A stretch of 20,326 nucleotides of DNA from JBCCZC01 sp039188505 (GCA_039188505.1 JBCCZC010000052.1:1-20326), one strand, 5' to 3'. Shown: positions 7,339 through 15,938, counted from the first letter of the stretch. Notes: generated by a model not told the origin, from the sequence alone. Made by a program: numbers and translations.

Positions 7339-8855
7339 GATTCTCTTCTCCCTTGCGTTGTCGCCGCGGACTGGCCATACAGCTGTGCGGCCGCGGCGAC
7401 GGCGTCCTGGTAGGACGCGTAGACGTCCTGGTAAAGGTTCACGGCCGACTCGCTTGGTTCACAGGAGCGGTCGGGATCGGGTGTCAGGTGGGTATCCACG
7501 ATGTCCCCGAGGGAATCGGGCTGGTCCGCCAGCAGGGCCATCGCCTGCATCGCGGCCCCCGGGGCGGCGCCCTGGTCCTGCTGCATGACCGTCACGGGAA
7601 GGCCGAAGATGTCGGCGACGACCTGGCGCCAGGAGGGGCTGTTGACCCCGCCGCCGGTCAGCACGATTTCGCTCGCCTGGAGGCCCAGCGCTTCGAGCTG
7701 GTCGATACCGAACTTCAACGCGAAGGTCGCGCCCTCGACGCCGGACCGAAGCAGGTTCTCTGGCTTCATGTTCTGGCTGTCGAGGCCGACGATGCAGCCC
7801 TTCGCCCCGGGCAGGTTCGGCGTGCGCTCGCCGTTGAAGAACGGCACGGTGATGACGCCGGAGGCGCCCGGGGGTGCGCTCTCGAGGTGCGCCTCGAACT
7901 CTGCAAGGTCCGCGTCGAGCAGGCTACGCGTCAGCTCGGTCGTGACGGTGCAATTCATGGTGCAGAGCAGCGGCAACCAGCCGCCGGTCGACGAACAGAA
8001 CGCCGCGATCTGACCTGACGGGTCGACCACCGGCTCGTCCGAATAGGCGTAGACGGTGCCCGACGTGCCCAGGCTCATGGTGACGCGTCCGCTCCGGACA
8101 TTGCCGGTGCCGATCGCGCCCATCATGTTGTCACCGCCGCCGATCGCCACGGGTATGCCCGCGGGCAGGCCCAGTTCCTCGGCGACACCCGTCTGCAGCG
8201 TGCCGATCGCCTCGTTGGCGATGCGCAGCGTCGGAAGACAGTCCTGGAGATCCCGGTCCGGGTCGATCGCCCGGAGCAGCGTCTCGGACCAGGCGCGGTT
8301 GCGGACGTCCAGGAAGCCGGTGCCCGACGCATCGCCCATCTCCATGCAGCGCTCGCTGGTCAGGTAGAAATTCAGGTAGTCGTGGGGCAGCAGGATCGTG
8401 GCCATCTGCGCGTACAGCGCGGGGTGGTGCTTGCGCAGCCACAGCACCTTCGATGCCGTGAAGCCGGGCGGAATGAGGTTTCCCGCGTCATGCAGGCAGC
8501 GCGCCTCGCCGCCGGCTGCTGCCATGATCTCGGCGCATTCCGCTTCCGTGGACGTGTCGCACCAGAGCTTCACGGGTGCCAGCACGTTGCCAGCCGCATC
8601 CAGCGGGACGAAGCCGTGCTGCTGACCCGAGACGCCGACGGCCGACGCGGTCGCCCGGACGCTCGAACCGACCTTGCCAAGCGCTTTCTGCAGGGCCTCG
8701 ACCCACCAGTGCGCCTGCTGCTCCGCACGCCCGCGTTCATTCTGATAGAGGCTCAGCGGCGCCGACTCGACGGCCGCGACGCGGCGCGCGTCGATGTCGT
8801 AGAACACGACCTTCAGTGCCTGGGTGCCCAGATCGATCCCGAGTACGGTTCTCAT
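7335..8855 (-). CDS. xylB: Xylulokinase
   Basis: XylB phosphorylates D-xylulose with ATP to give xylulose 5-phosphate for the pentose phosphate pathway. The 506-residue sequence is a full-length FGGY-family kinase: the N-terminal ATPase loop GIDLGTQALK with Asp8, the substrate-side VSGQQHGFVPLD block (75-86), KLWCDTSTEAE (96-106), the PHDYLNFYLT segment (157-166), and the GGGDNMMGAIG motif with Asp242 as the expected catalytic base. The C-terminal half has VTMSLGTSGTVYAYS and ILTGGGVNSPSWRQVVADIF, the usual phosphate/adenosine-binding loops. It overlaps both its neighbours by 4 bases, so mutarotase, kinase and isomerase are translationally coupled. Confidence 0.97.
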   Translation of the reverse strand: MRTVLGIDLGTQALKVVFYDIDARRVAAVESAPLSLYQNERGRAEQQAHWWVEALQKALGKVGSSVRATASAVGVSGQQHGFVPLDAAGNVLAPVKLWCDTSTEAECAEIMAAAGGEARCLHDAGNLIPPGFTASKVLWLRKHHPALYAQMATILLPHDYLNFYLTSERCMEMGDASGTGFLDVRNRAWSETLLRAIDPDRDLQDCLPTLRIANEAIGTLQTGVAEELGLPAGIPVAIGGGDNMMGAIGTGNVRSGRVTMSLGTSGTVYAYSDEPVVDPSGQIAAFCSSTGGWLPLLCTMNCTVTTELTRSLLDADLAEFEAHLESAPPGASGVITVPFFNGERTPNLPGAKGCIVGLDSQNMKPENLLRSGVEGATFALKFGIDQLEALGLQASEIVLTGGGVNSPSWRQVVADIFGLPVTVMQQDQGAAPGAAMQAMALLADQPDSLGDIVDTHLTPDPDRSCEPSESAVNLYQDVYASYQDAVAAAAQLYGQSAATTQGRRES

Positions 8856-9838
8856 GCGATCACTCCCGATGGTCCGGCCTCGAAGGCGTAGCGGATGCGC
8901 TGACGATAGGACTGGCCCGGTTCGAGCAGGGCGGCCGGGAAGCCCGGCTGGTTGGGCGCATCCGGGAACGCCTGGCCCTCGAAGCAGAGGCCCTGGAACG
9001 GCTGGAACGGCTCGGCCAGCCCCTGCCCCGAATAGAATTGCAGGCCGGGCTGGGTGGTGTAGACGCTCAGGGTGACGCCCGTCTCGGGCGAACGGGCGCG
9101 GGCCGCCAGGCGGATACCGCCGTTCATCGGCGGGAGAACATAGTTGTGGTCGAAGCCGTCCGCTCGCCCGAGCTGCTCATCCGGATCGTTGAGTCGTTGA
9201 CCGAGGACAGCCGGCTCCCGGAAGTCGAAGCACGAACCCTGGACCGGCAGGAGTTCCCCGGTGGGGATGTTGTCGTTGTCGATCGGCGTGAACGCATCCG
9301 CGTTGATCATGACTTCGTGGTCGAGCACGTCGATGCCCGTGCCCAGGTTGAAGTAGGCGTGGTTGCTGAGGCTGATCACGGTCGCCTGGTCCGTCGTCGC
9401 CTCGAGGACGATGTCGACGGTGTTGTTCCCGAGCGTATAGTTCACCCGACCGTGAAGCGTGCCGGGAAAGCCCTGGTCGCCGTCGGAAGACAGGGTCTCG
9501 AGGACAACCCGATTCGGCGTGGCCGTTTCCACGACCTCCCAGGTGCGCGCGTGAAAGCCGCGCGTGCCGCCGTGCAGGCAATGGCCGTTCTCGTTCCGGT
9601 CCACGTCGATGGAGCGACCGTCGAGCTCGAAGCGCCCACCCGCGATACGGTTCGCGAATCGGCCCAGCGTGCTGCCGATGAAGTAGGGGTCTGCGCAATG
9701 CTGGTCTTCGGTCGGGTAGGCGAGGAGCACCTCCAGCGGCCCTTCCGCCGTCGGCACGCGGATCGAACGGAGCGCGGCTCCGTAATCCAGAACCTCGGCC
9801 GTTAGCCCGCCCTCTTCTGCCAGTCGAATGACCTTCAC
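8852..9838 (-). CDS. galM: Aldose 1-epimerase (mutarotase), xylose-operon type
   Basis: This 328-residue protein is a GalM-fold mutarotase that interconverts alpha and beta anomers of an aldose. Key residues are present: GRFANRIAGGRF (59-70), His89 in CLHGGTRGF, catalytic acid His160 in SLSNHAYFNL, Asp229 in DGFDHNYVL and the catalytic base Glu287 in GLCFEGQAFPDAPNQP. The start codon is GTG at 9838; the AAAAGACGG just upstream is a modest ribosome site. As first gene of the operon with xylB and xylA it most likely supplies the alpha-xylopyranose that xylose isomerase uses, so a xylose-specific name would fit better than galactose mutarotase, but specificity cannot be proved here. Transcription should start about 22 bases upstream, at the operator-embedded promoter. 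Confidence 0.93.
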   Translation of the reverse strand: MKVIRLAEEGGLTAEVLDYGAALRSIRVPTAEGPLEVLLAYPTEDQHCADPYFIGSTLGRFANRIAGGRFELDGRSIDVDRNENGHCLHGGTRGFHARTWEVVETATPNRVVLETLSSDGDQGFPGTLHGRVNYTLGNNTVDIVLEATTDQATVISLSNHAYFNLGTGIDVLDHEVMINADAFTPIDNDNIPTGELLPVQGSCFDFREPAVLGQRLNDPDEQLGRADGFDHNYVLPPMNGGIRLAARARSPETGVTLSVYTTQPGLQFYSGQGLAEPFQPFQGLCFEGQAFPDAPNQPGFPAALLEPGQSYRQRIRYAFEAGPSGVIA

Positions 9839-9855
9839 CCGTCTTTTCCGAAACG

Positions 9856-9885
9856 TTGGATGGCCAGAATGTAAACGTTTACAAT
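9856..9885 (+). promoter_or_regulatory. Predicted promoter of the LacI-family regulator gene
   Basis: TTGGAT (9856-9861) and TACAAT (9880-9885) are spaced by 18 bases. The -10 box shares five of six bases with consensus and is formed from the right half of the 14-bp palindrome plus two flanking bases, so the regulator would repress its own gene. The start codon lies about 80 bases further on. Confidence 0.5.
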
Positions 9886-9896
9886 CAAATCTTCAA
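9868..9896 (-). promoter_or_regulatory. Predicted promoter of the mutarotase-xylB-xylA operon
   Basis: Read on the minus strand, TTGAAG (9896-9891) is followed after exactly 17 bases by TACATT (9873-9868). The palindrome occupies the spacer and the first part of the -10 box. The same geometry, with the -35 starting 13 bases before the palindrome and the -10 being TACATT, is found in front of the TonB-dependent receptor gene. Confidence 0.65.
9870..9883. promoter_or_regulatory. LacI-family operator, perfect 14-bp palindrome
   Basis: TGTAAACGTTTACA is a perfect palindrome with the central CpG typical of LacI/PurR-family operators. It lies in the divergent region between the mutarotase operon and the regulator gene and overlaps both predicted -10 boxes. 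Two near-identical sites occur at 11041 and 12904, each in front of another locus gene. Binding by the adjacent regulator is inference. Confidence 0.88.
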
Positions 9897-9968
9897 ACAC
9901 CCTGCAAAAGGAGGTGCGCTGGGCGCCGGGGATTCGCATCCGGCATACTGCGGCGCAGATCTCGACCG

Positions 9969-11009
9969 GTGATCAACTTGTCAGAAGTCTCGATCAAGGA
10001 AGTGGCCAAGCTCGCGGGGGTTTCCATCGCGACGGTGTCCCGGTGCGTCAACAACCCGGAACGGGTGAAGGAGCAGACGCGTCTGAAGGTCCAGGAAGCC
10101 ATCATGCAGACGGGCTACACGCCCAACACGCTGGCGCAGAGCTTTCGCCGCGGACGGACGCAGATGGTGATGGTGGTTCTGCCGTCGGTCGGCGATCCGT
10201 TCTTCACCCGCGTGATGCGCGGAATCCGGATCGCGGCGCGCGCGAAGCGCTACTCGATCATGATCGACGAGACCCAGTTCAACACCCTGACCGAGGACGA
10301 GATCGGGGCCATGGTGGTCTCGAAGCAGGCGGACGGCATCATTCTTCTCGCCGCGCTGTCCCCGTTCGGCAACCAGGTGCTCTCGGCGAAGAGCCAGCGA
10401 GCGCTGCCGATCGTCGTTGGCTGCGAGGTGCTGTCGCCGGAGCTGGCGAGCTTCCCGAGCGTGCATATCGACAACGTTGCCGCGGCCATCGAGGCCACGG
10501 AGTTCCTGCTGTACAAGGGTCACACGAAGATCGCCTTCATCCAGGGCGAGCGCAGCTCACTCCTCACGAAGGACCGGGAGTTCGGTTACCGGGCCGCGAT
10601 GAAGCGTGCGGAGCTACCGATCGAGGACGGCTGGGTCGTCGAGGGGCGCATGACGCTTGCCGGTGCCATCCAGGCGACCCGGGAACTGCTCAATCACGCT
10701 CGCAAGCCGACGGCCATCTTCTGCGCGAACGACGAGATGGCGATCGGCTGCTACCACGAGATCAAGGCCGCCGGGCTTCGGATCCCGGAGGACATCTCCG
10801 TGATGGGCTTCGACGATATCCGCTACGCCGAGGTCATGGATCCCCCGCTGACGACGATCTTCCAGCCGGCCGAGGAGATCGGCGAACGGGTCATGTATCG
10901 GCTCTGCCGGGCGATCGAGGACGGCAATGGCGACGGTGACAGTCAACCCGAGATCGTCCCGCACAAGCTGATCGTCCGGCAGTCGGTGTCGTCGCCACCG
11001 AAGGACTGA
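9969..11009 (+). CDS. LacI-family transcriptional regulator of xylose genes
   Basis: The frame is open from 9828, but the upstream part is the promoter region, so the start is GTG 9969 (346 residues) or TTG 9978. Residues about 8-28 (SIKEVAKLAGVSIATVSRCVN) form the helix-turn-helix, NPERVKEQTRLKVQEAIMQTGY the third helix and linker, and YTPNTLAQSFRRG the hinge that inserts in the minor groove. The rest is a periplasmic-binding-like effector domain (DGIILLA, FPSVHIDN, GHTKIAFIQG, PTAIFCANDEMAIG, DISVMGFDDI, PPLTTIFQP). It is divergent from the mutarotase-xylB-xylA operon and in front of GH43. It probably binds the three palindromes in this window and is released by xylose or a xylo-oligosaccharide. 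It is a LacI-type xylose regulator, unlike the AraC-type XylR of E. coli. Confidence 0.92.
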   Translation: MINLSEVSIKEVAKLAGVSIATVSRCVNNPERVKEQTRLKVQEAIMQTGYTPNTLAQSFRRGRTQMVMVVLPSVGDPFFTRVMRGIRIAARAKRYSIMIDETQFNTLTEDEIGAMVVSKQADGIILLAALSPFGNQVLSAKSQRALPIVVGCEVLSPELASFPSVHIDNVAAAIEATEFLLYKGHTKIAFIQGERSSLLTKDREFGYRAAMKRAELPIEDGWVVEGRMTLAGAIQATRELLNHARKPTAIFCANDEMAIGCYHEIKAAGLRIPEDISVMGFDDIRYAEVMDPPLTTIFQPAEEIGERVMYRLCRAIEDGNGDGDSQPEIVPHKLIVRQSVSSPPKD

Positions 11010-11040
11010 GCCTCCCGGCGATCGGGGCTGCGCGGCAAAA

Positions 11041-11054
11041 TGTAAAGGTTTACA
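11041..11054. promoter_or_regulatory. LacI-family operator in front of the GH43 gene
   Basis: TGTAAAGGTTTACA differs from the perfect palindrome at 9870 at one central base. TACACT (11051-11056) sits where the -10 box TACATT lies at the other two sites, but the expected -35 position (11028) reads CTGCGC, a poor match, so this promoter may be weaker or may rely on read-through from the regulator gene. Confidence 0.8.
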
Positions 11055-11101
11055 CTCCGGCGTCGTCAGCCACGCGCAGCGATGTCTGCCGCCGTCAGAA
11101 C

Positions 11102-11107
11102 GGAGAG
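11102..11107 (+). promoter_or_regulatory. Ribosome binding site deciding the GH43 start
   Basis: GGAGAG lies 7 bases before GTG 11115. The upstream ATG 11082 has no such site, and the downstream ATG 11127 is too far from it. Confidence 0.6.
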
Positions 11108-11114
11108 TTTCCCC

Positions 11115-12719
11115 GTGCCAGCCCCAATGCTCGAGAACCCGATCCTCCCCGGCTTCAACCCGGATCCCTCGATCTGCCGCGTGGGCGATGATTTCTATAT
11201 CGCGACCTCGACCTTCGAGTGGTTCCCCGGCGTCCAGATCCATCACTCTCGCGATCTGAAGCACTGGCGTCTCGTCGCTCGACCTCTGAATCGGCCCGAT
11301 CTGCTGAACATGCTTGGCGAGCCCGACTCCTGTGGCGTCTGGGCCCCGTGCCTCACCCACGCGAACGGACGCTTCTACCTGCTCTATACCGACGTCAAGC
11401 GGTTCGACGGCAACTTCAAGGACACGCACAACTACCTGACGAGCTGCGCCACGATCGACGGCGACTGGGACTCACCGACCTATCTCAACGCCCAGGGCTT
11501 CGATCCATCCCTGTTTCACGACGACGATGGACGGACCTGGGTGCTCAACATGGTCTGGGACCATCGGCCCGATCGCAGCTTCTTTCGAGGCATCACCTTG
11601 CAGGAATACTCGATTCCCGAGGGCCGCCTCTTCGGCGACGTCGAGCTCATCTTCGACGGGACCGAGCTCGACTGCACCGAGGGACCGCACCTCTACCGCT
11701 TCGACGACACCTACTACCTGATCACCGCGGAGGGCGGTACCGGCTATGGCCACGCCGTCACCATGGCGCGATCGAAATCGATCCATGGTCCGTACGAGGT
11801 CGACCCGGCCGGGCCCATCGTAACCGCCAAGGACGACCCCGACTGGCCCCTCCAGCGTTCCGGCCACGCGGACCTCGTCGAGCTGGAGGACGGGAGATTC
11901 CTGCTCGTGCACCTGGCCAGCCGACCGCTGCCGGGAACGCGCCGAAGCCCGATGGGACGAGAGTCCGCGATCCAGGAGCTCGTCCGGAGCGAGGACGGCT
12001 GGTTTCGCCTGCCGGATGGCGATCCGAGGCCGCGGCTCGAGATCCGCGGCGTGGATGCGCCACCCACGCCGGCGTCGTCCGGATTCGTCGACACCGACTT
12101 CGACGGACCGGACCTTGATCACCGGTTCCAGTGGCTGCGTAGCCCCTGGCCCGACGAGCTCTTCAGCCTGACGGCGCGTCCCGGCCACCTCCGGCTGTTC
12201 GGTCGCGAATCGATAGGCAGCTGGTACCGGCAGGCGCTGGTGGCGTGTCGCCAGACCTTGTTTGACTTCGAGATCGAAACGACCCTCGACTTCGAGCCTG
12301 CCAGCTTCCAGCACCTCGCCGGGCTGACCTGCTACTACAACGCCAGCAAATTCCACTACCTCTACGTCAGCTGGGATCCGAAGCTCGGCAAGCACCTGGG
12401 CATGATGAGCTGCGGGGGGCGAGCGGACCTCGTGCTCGACTATCCCGCCTGGGACGACCGGGTCACGTTGCCCGTGGGTGAACCTGTCCGACTTCTCGCC
12501 TCCGTTCGTGGCGCGGAGCTGCAGTTCGCGTTCGCCGTGGGTGACAGCCCGGCGCAGCCGTTCGGTCCCCGGCTCGACTATAGCGTGCTCTGCGACGAGG
12601 CGGGAAAAGGGGAGGGCGCCAACTTCACCGGGACCTTCCTCGGCGTCTGCTGCCAGGACCTGACCGGGCAGCAACATCCGGCCGATTTCGACCGCTTTTC
12701 CTATCGATCCGGGGCCTGA
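11115..12719 (+). CDS. xynB: GH43 beta-xylosidase (possibly also alpha-L-arabinofuranosidase), cytoplasmic
   Basis: The 534-residue protein has no signal peptide and is a GH43 enzyme of the two-domain beta-xylosidase type, which removes xylose from the non-reducing end of xylo-oligosaccharides inside the cell with inversion. The five-bladed beta-propeller (about 1-310) shows base Asp17 in FNPDPSICRVGDDFYIATST, pKa-modulating Asp130 in GFDPSLF and acid Glu189 in DCTEGPHLY; these are offset by only three from the residues of the Selenomonas enzyme (D14, D127, E186), which supports the GTG start. Residues about 320-534 form the beta-sandwich that closes the active site (TCYYNASKFHYLYVSWD, TGTFLGVCCQDLTG). 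ATG 11082 would add 11 residues. An operator lies 60 bases upstream, and the regulator gene ends 105 bases upstream. Confidence 0.93.
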   Translation: MPAPMLENPILPGFNPDPSICRVGDDFYIATSTFEWFPGVQIHHSRDLKHWRLVARPLNRPDLLNMLGEPDSCGVWAPCLTHANGRFYLLYTDVKRFDGNFKDTHNYLTSCATIDGDWDSPTYLNAQGFDPSLFHDDDGRTWVLNMVWDHRPDRSFFRGITLQEYSIPEGRLFGDVELIFDGTELDCTEGPHLYRFDDTYYLITAEGGTGYGHAVTMARSKSIHGPYEVDPAGPIVTAKDDPDWPLQRSGHADLVELEDGRFLLVHLASRPLPGTRRSPMGRESAIQELVRSEDGWFRLPDGDPRPRLEIRGVDAPPTPASSGFVDTDFDGPDLDHRFQWLRSPWPDELFSLTARPGHLRLFGRESIGSWYRQALVACRQTLFDFEIETTLDFEPASFQHLAGLTCYYNASKFHYLYVSWDPKLGKHLGMMSCGGRADLVLDYPAWDDRVTLPVGEPVRLLASVRGAELQFAFAVGDSPAQPFGPRLDYSVLCDEAGKGEGANFTGTFLGVCCQDLTGQQHPADFDRFSYRSGA

Positions 12720-12890
12720 ACCCCCGTTCTAAGCCGATGACAGCGCTGTAATCGTTTTCCGGATCCTCGTTCGAGGATTCTGTCCTGATATCCTCGCCCG
12801 ATTAGAGGTCAAGTCACTGTTTTATAGTGCTTTATCAGGCCAGCGCGACGCTACGTCGGCCTCTGCACCACCCTCGCGCGTTTTCACGCC

Positions 12891-12919
12891 TTGACCACAA
12901 AAATGTAAACGATTACATT
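12891..12919 (+). promoter_or_regulatory. Predicted promoter of the TonB-dependent receptor gene
   Basis: TTGACC (12891-12896) and TACATT (12914-12919) are separated by exactly 17 bases, and the operator fills the spacer and runs into the -10 box. Transcription would begin near 12926, leaving a leader of about 40 bases. A further 250 bases upstream to the GH43 stop hold no gene; they contain a short inverted repeat (ATCCTC/GAGGAT, 12763-12778) without a T-run. Confidence 0.7.
12904..12917. promoter_or_regulatory. LacI-family operator in front of the TonB-dependent receptor gene
   Basis: TGTAAACGATTACA matches the perfect palindrome at 9870 in all but one base. Its place between -35 and -10 means a bound repressor would block RNA polymerase directly. 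Confidence 0.85.
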
Positions 12920-12954
12920 ACGTGCCCACCACTGGAATCCAGTGATCCATGTGT

Positions 12955-12960
12955 AGGAGG
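12955..12960 (+). promoter_or_regulatory. Strong ribosome binding site deciding the receptor start
   Basis: AGGAGG lies 6 bases before ATG 12967. An ATG at 12949 is in the same frame but would place this site inside the coding sequence, so 12967 is preferred. Confidence 0.85.
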
Positions 12961-12966
12961 GAAACC

Positions 12967-15891
12967 ATGCAGAGTCGCGCAGACAAGAACGATTCGATCA
13001 GGCGCCGCCTGATCACCCTGGCCATCGCTTCCGCCCTGGCGGCCAACGCTGGCGCCCTGCTGGCGCAGGAAAGCGATGAGGACGACGAGTCGACGCAACT
13101 CGAGGAAGTCGTCGTCACGGGCATCCGCGGCTCGCTGAATCAGGCCATGGACATCAAGCGGGATTCGGCGGGCGTCGTCGAAGCCATCACCGCTGAAGAC
13201 ATCGGGAAGTTCCCGGATACCAACCTCGCGGAATCGCTGCAGCGGGTCACGGGTGTCTCGATCGATCGCCGCAACAACGAAGGCAACCAGATCTCCGTGC
13301 GGGGCCTCGGTCCGAGCTTCAACCTCGTGACGCTCAACGGCCGGCAGATGCCGGTGGCCTCCTCGCCTGAGCAGGAGACGATCTCCAGCGCGACCCAGAG
13401 CCGCGCCTTTAACTTTGCGGAAATCGCCTCCGAGTCGGTTTCCGGCGTGCGCGTCCACAAGACGGTTCGCGCAGACCTCCCGACCGGCGGCATCGGCGCC
13501 ACCGTCGATATCCTCACGGCCCGTCCATTCACAACGGGCAACAAGGCCATCCTGACCCTGGGCGGCACGCACGATTCTTCCGTCGAGGACGGCAGCTCCG
13601 TGACGCCCGAGATCGGTGGTCTCTGGAGCATGATGCTGTCGGACAATTTCGGCATCCTGATCAACGGCTCGGTGTCGCAGCGCGACTTCACCGACCGCGA
13701 AGAACACCACGACGGCTGGCAGCGCATCACGCCCGAAGCCAACAGCAACGAGTTTGCCGCGCTTTCCGCGGGCGCGGACCTCACCGGCGTCACGCAGCTC
13801 TACCGGCCGATCACGAACATCTCCGAGATTTCCGAGAACGAGCGCGAGCGCATCAACGGCCAGTTCGTCGCCCAGTTCCGGCCCACGGACGGCTTCGAGG
13901 TCACCCTCGACTACACCCTCTCGCGCTTCGAGCGCGACGAACGTCGCTATCAGACCGGTGTCTTCGGCGATCCGTCGAACCATGGCGTCCAGAGTCTGTC
14001 CTTCGATCAGAATGGCACCTTCACCGACTACGCCTTTACCGGTGCCGCAGACTTTCTCTCCTACGAGAACGAGCTGCAGATCGAGAACGATTCCATCGGC
14101 CTCAACCTCGACTGGCAGGTCAACCAGGCACTCAACCTCAATTTCGATGCCCACAGTTCTGAATCCCAGAGCCAACCGGACGGCGAGCTGAACGACCTGC
14201 TGTTCCTGCTCCAGGGTTCCCAGGGTGCCGGGTTCTCGTTCGGCTACGGCGGTGAGCCCTTCCGCGTCGACGTGGCGGACGACAACGTCGGCACCCTGCT
14301 TTTCGACAACACCCCCGGCGGACTTGTCTTCATCCCTGCCGGTGGCGCGGAGGAGCCGCTCCCCCTGAATGGTTTCCTCGACCCCACAGGCTTCGCACCG
14401 CTGGGCACGTTCGTGCGCAACATCGCCGTCGAGAACACCGTGGACCAGGCGCAGCTGCGTGGCACCTACGAATTCCTGGACAACTCAAGCGGGCTGATGT
14501 CGGTCGACTTCGGCGCGGGCTTCACGGATTACGAGGTCGACACGCGCTCGGTCAGCAGCGCCTTCGTGTTCCAGGGTCTGGGTGTCAATCCGTTCACCTT
14601 TGCCGACGTCTGCCGGACGGCTATCTGCCCCCTCGATTCGCCGCTGCGCAGCGGTATCCAGGTGGGCGGCGGCAGCGGCATTGCGGGCTTCCCGCAGATT
14701 CCCATCGTCGGAAGTCCGGCGGAGCTCGCCGCCGGCTTCCCGATCACGCCCGACTCGATCGTCCCGGCCACAGACCAGTCGATCATCAGCGAGGAATCCA
14801 CGTCGTTCCACCTGAACTTCAACTTCGAGTGGACCTTCGGCGACATGCCCGCGCGGCTCGCAGCGGGGTTCCGGTACGAGGACAGCGAGATCTCGGGTAC
14901 CTCCGTGCAGAACCTGCCCGTTGCGCTGCAGACCTCCAGCAACACCGAGCAGGAGGTCATCCAGTCCACCGAGGAAGTCGACTTCACCCTCGACGGTGAC
15001 TACAGCGAGTTCCTGCCCGCAATCGACTTCCAGCTCTCGACGACCGAAAACACCGTGGCCCGGATTTCCTACGGTCGTTCCCTGGCACGCCCGGACCTCA
15101 ACGCCCTTCGGCCGTCGCTGACGATCGCTGACACGCGCCCGTTCGGACCCTTCAACGCGGTCCAGGGCAATCCGAATCTGCAGCCCTACCTCGCGGACAA
15201 CATCGATCTTGCCTTCGAGTGGTACTACTCGGAAGGCAGCTACTTCGCGATCAACTACTTCTACAAGGACATCGAGAACTACATCGGCACGCAGACGGTG
15301 ACCCAGCCGATTCTCAACGTCGATGGCCAGCCCCTGACCGATCCGAGCGCGCGCTTCATGGGAACGCCGGTCGTAGGCACGCCGTCCGATCCGGTCGCCA
15401 ACTTCAATGTGCTGCTGCCGTTCAATTCGGGCAGCGCCGATCTCGACGGGATCGAGATCGCGGTCCAGCACCTCTTCGGCGACAGCGGCTTCGGCATTCA
15501 GGCCAACTACACGACGGTCGACAGCGACGCCGAGTTCGATCCCGCAGCGCTCACCCAGACGGTCAACCTGATCGGCCTGAGCGACTCCGCGAACGTGGTC
15601 GGCTTCTACGAGAACGACACGTTCCAGGTGCGCGTGGCCCTGAACTGGCGTGACGAGTTCCTCTTCTCCGAGAACCAGCTCCGGGTCCAGGGTGAGCCGG
15701 TCTTCTTCGACAGCTACACGCAGGTCGATCTGAGCGGCAGCTGGTACATCAACGAACGTCTCACGGCCTTCGTCGAGGTGCTGAACCTCACCGGTGAGGA
15801 CCAGACCCAGTACGGCCGTTACCGCAACCAGTTCCTGTTCGAGAACGATCAGGACGCGCGCTTCAACTTCGGGGTGCGAGCTACCTGGTGA
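12967..15891 (+). CDS. TonB-dependent outer-membrane receptor, probable xylo-oligosaccharide importer
   Basis: The 974-residue protein has a signal peptide (RRR, hydrophobic segment, AGALLAQ cleavage near residue 35), a TonB box (EEVVVTG, residues about 47-53), a plug domain (about 55-190: DIGKFPDTNLAESLQRVTGVSI, ISVRGLGPSFNLVTLNGR, TGGIGATVDI) and a 22-strand-type barrel ending in an aromatic residue (FGVRATW). The plug motifs are those of the Caulobacter/Xanthomonas-type receptor family, often found beside carbohydrate-active enzymes. The outer membrane would be crossed with TonB/ExbBD energy, which is encoded elsewhere. An operator-embedded promoter stands in front and an intrinsic terminator directly after, so it can be made at high level independent of the next genes. 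No SusD-like partner is present. The substrate is inferred from the neighbouring GH43, xylA and xylB genes. Confidence 0.94.
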   Translation: MQSRADKNDSIRRRLITLAIASALAANAGALLAQESDEDDESTQLEEVVVTGIRGSLNQAMDIKRDSAGVVEAITAEDIGKFPDTNLAESLQRVTGVSIDRRNNEGNQISVRGLGPSFNLVTLNGRQMPVASSPEQETISSATQSRAFNFAEIASESVSGVRVHKTVRADLPTGGIGATVDILTARPFTTGNKAILTLGGTHDSSVEDGSSVTPEIGGLWSMMLSDNFGILINGSVSQRDFTDREEHHDGWQRITPEANSNEFAALSAGADLTGVTQLYRPITNISEISENERERINGQFVAQFRPTDGFEVTLDYTLSRFERDERRYQTGVFGDPSNHGVQSLSFDQNGTFTDYAFTGAADFLSYENELQIENDSIGLNLDWQVNQALNLNFDAHSSESQSQPDGELNDLLFLLQGSQGAGFSFGYGGEPFRVDVADDNVGTLLFDNTPGGLVFIPAGGAEEPLPLNGFLDPTGFAPLGTFVRNIAVENTVDQAQLRGTYEFLDNSSGLMSVDFGAGFTDYEVDTRSVSSAFVFQGLGVNPFTFADVCRTAICPLDSPLRSGIQVGGGSGIAGFPQIPIVGSPAELAAGFPITPDSIVPATDQSIISEESTSFHLNFNFEWTFGDMPARLAAGFRYEDSEISGTSVQNLPVALQTSSNTEQEVIQSTEEVDFTLDGDYSEFLPAIDFQLSTTENTVARISYGRSLARPDLNALRPSLTIADTRPFGPFNAVQGNPNLQPYLADNIDLAFEWYYSEGSYFAINYFYKDIENYIGTQTVTQPILNVDGQPLTDPSARFMGTPVVGTPSDPVANFNVLLPFNSGSADLDGIEIAVQHLFGDSGFGIQANYTTVDSDAEFDPAALTQTVNLIGLSDSANVVGFYENDTFQVRVALNWRDEFLFSENQLRVQGEPVFFDSYTQVDLSGSWYINERLTAFVEVLNLTGEDQTQYGRYRNQFLFENDQDARFNFGVRATW

Positions 15892-15910
15892 TCCGAGTTG
15901 CGGCTCCGGA

Positions 15911-15938
15911 AAAGGGCACCGACGGCGGTGCCCTTTTT
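15911..15938 (+). terminator. Intrinsic terminator after the receptor gene
   Basis: A ten-base-pair perfect stem AAAGGGCACC/GGTGCCCTTT (15911-15920 with 15927-15936) encloses a six-base loop and is followed by a T-run (to 15938). It lies 20 bases after the receptor stop and would limit, but probably not abolish, read-through into the GH26-like gene. Confidence 0.93.

Noticed and set aside
6247..7413. Plus-strand open frame of 388 codons
   Set aside because: It is antisense to xylA, which has all its active-site residues; the frame is a composition effect.
12913..14175. Minus-strand open frame of 420 codons
   Set aside because: It is antisense to the receptor's plug domain and covers the receptor promoter; no recognisable protein.
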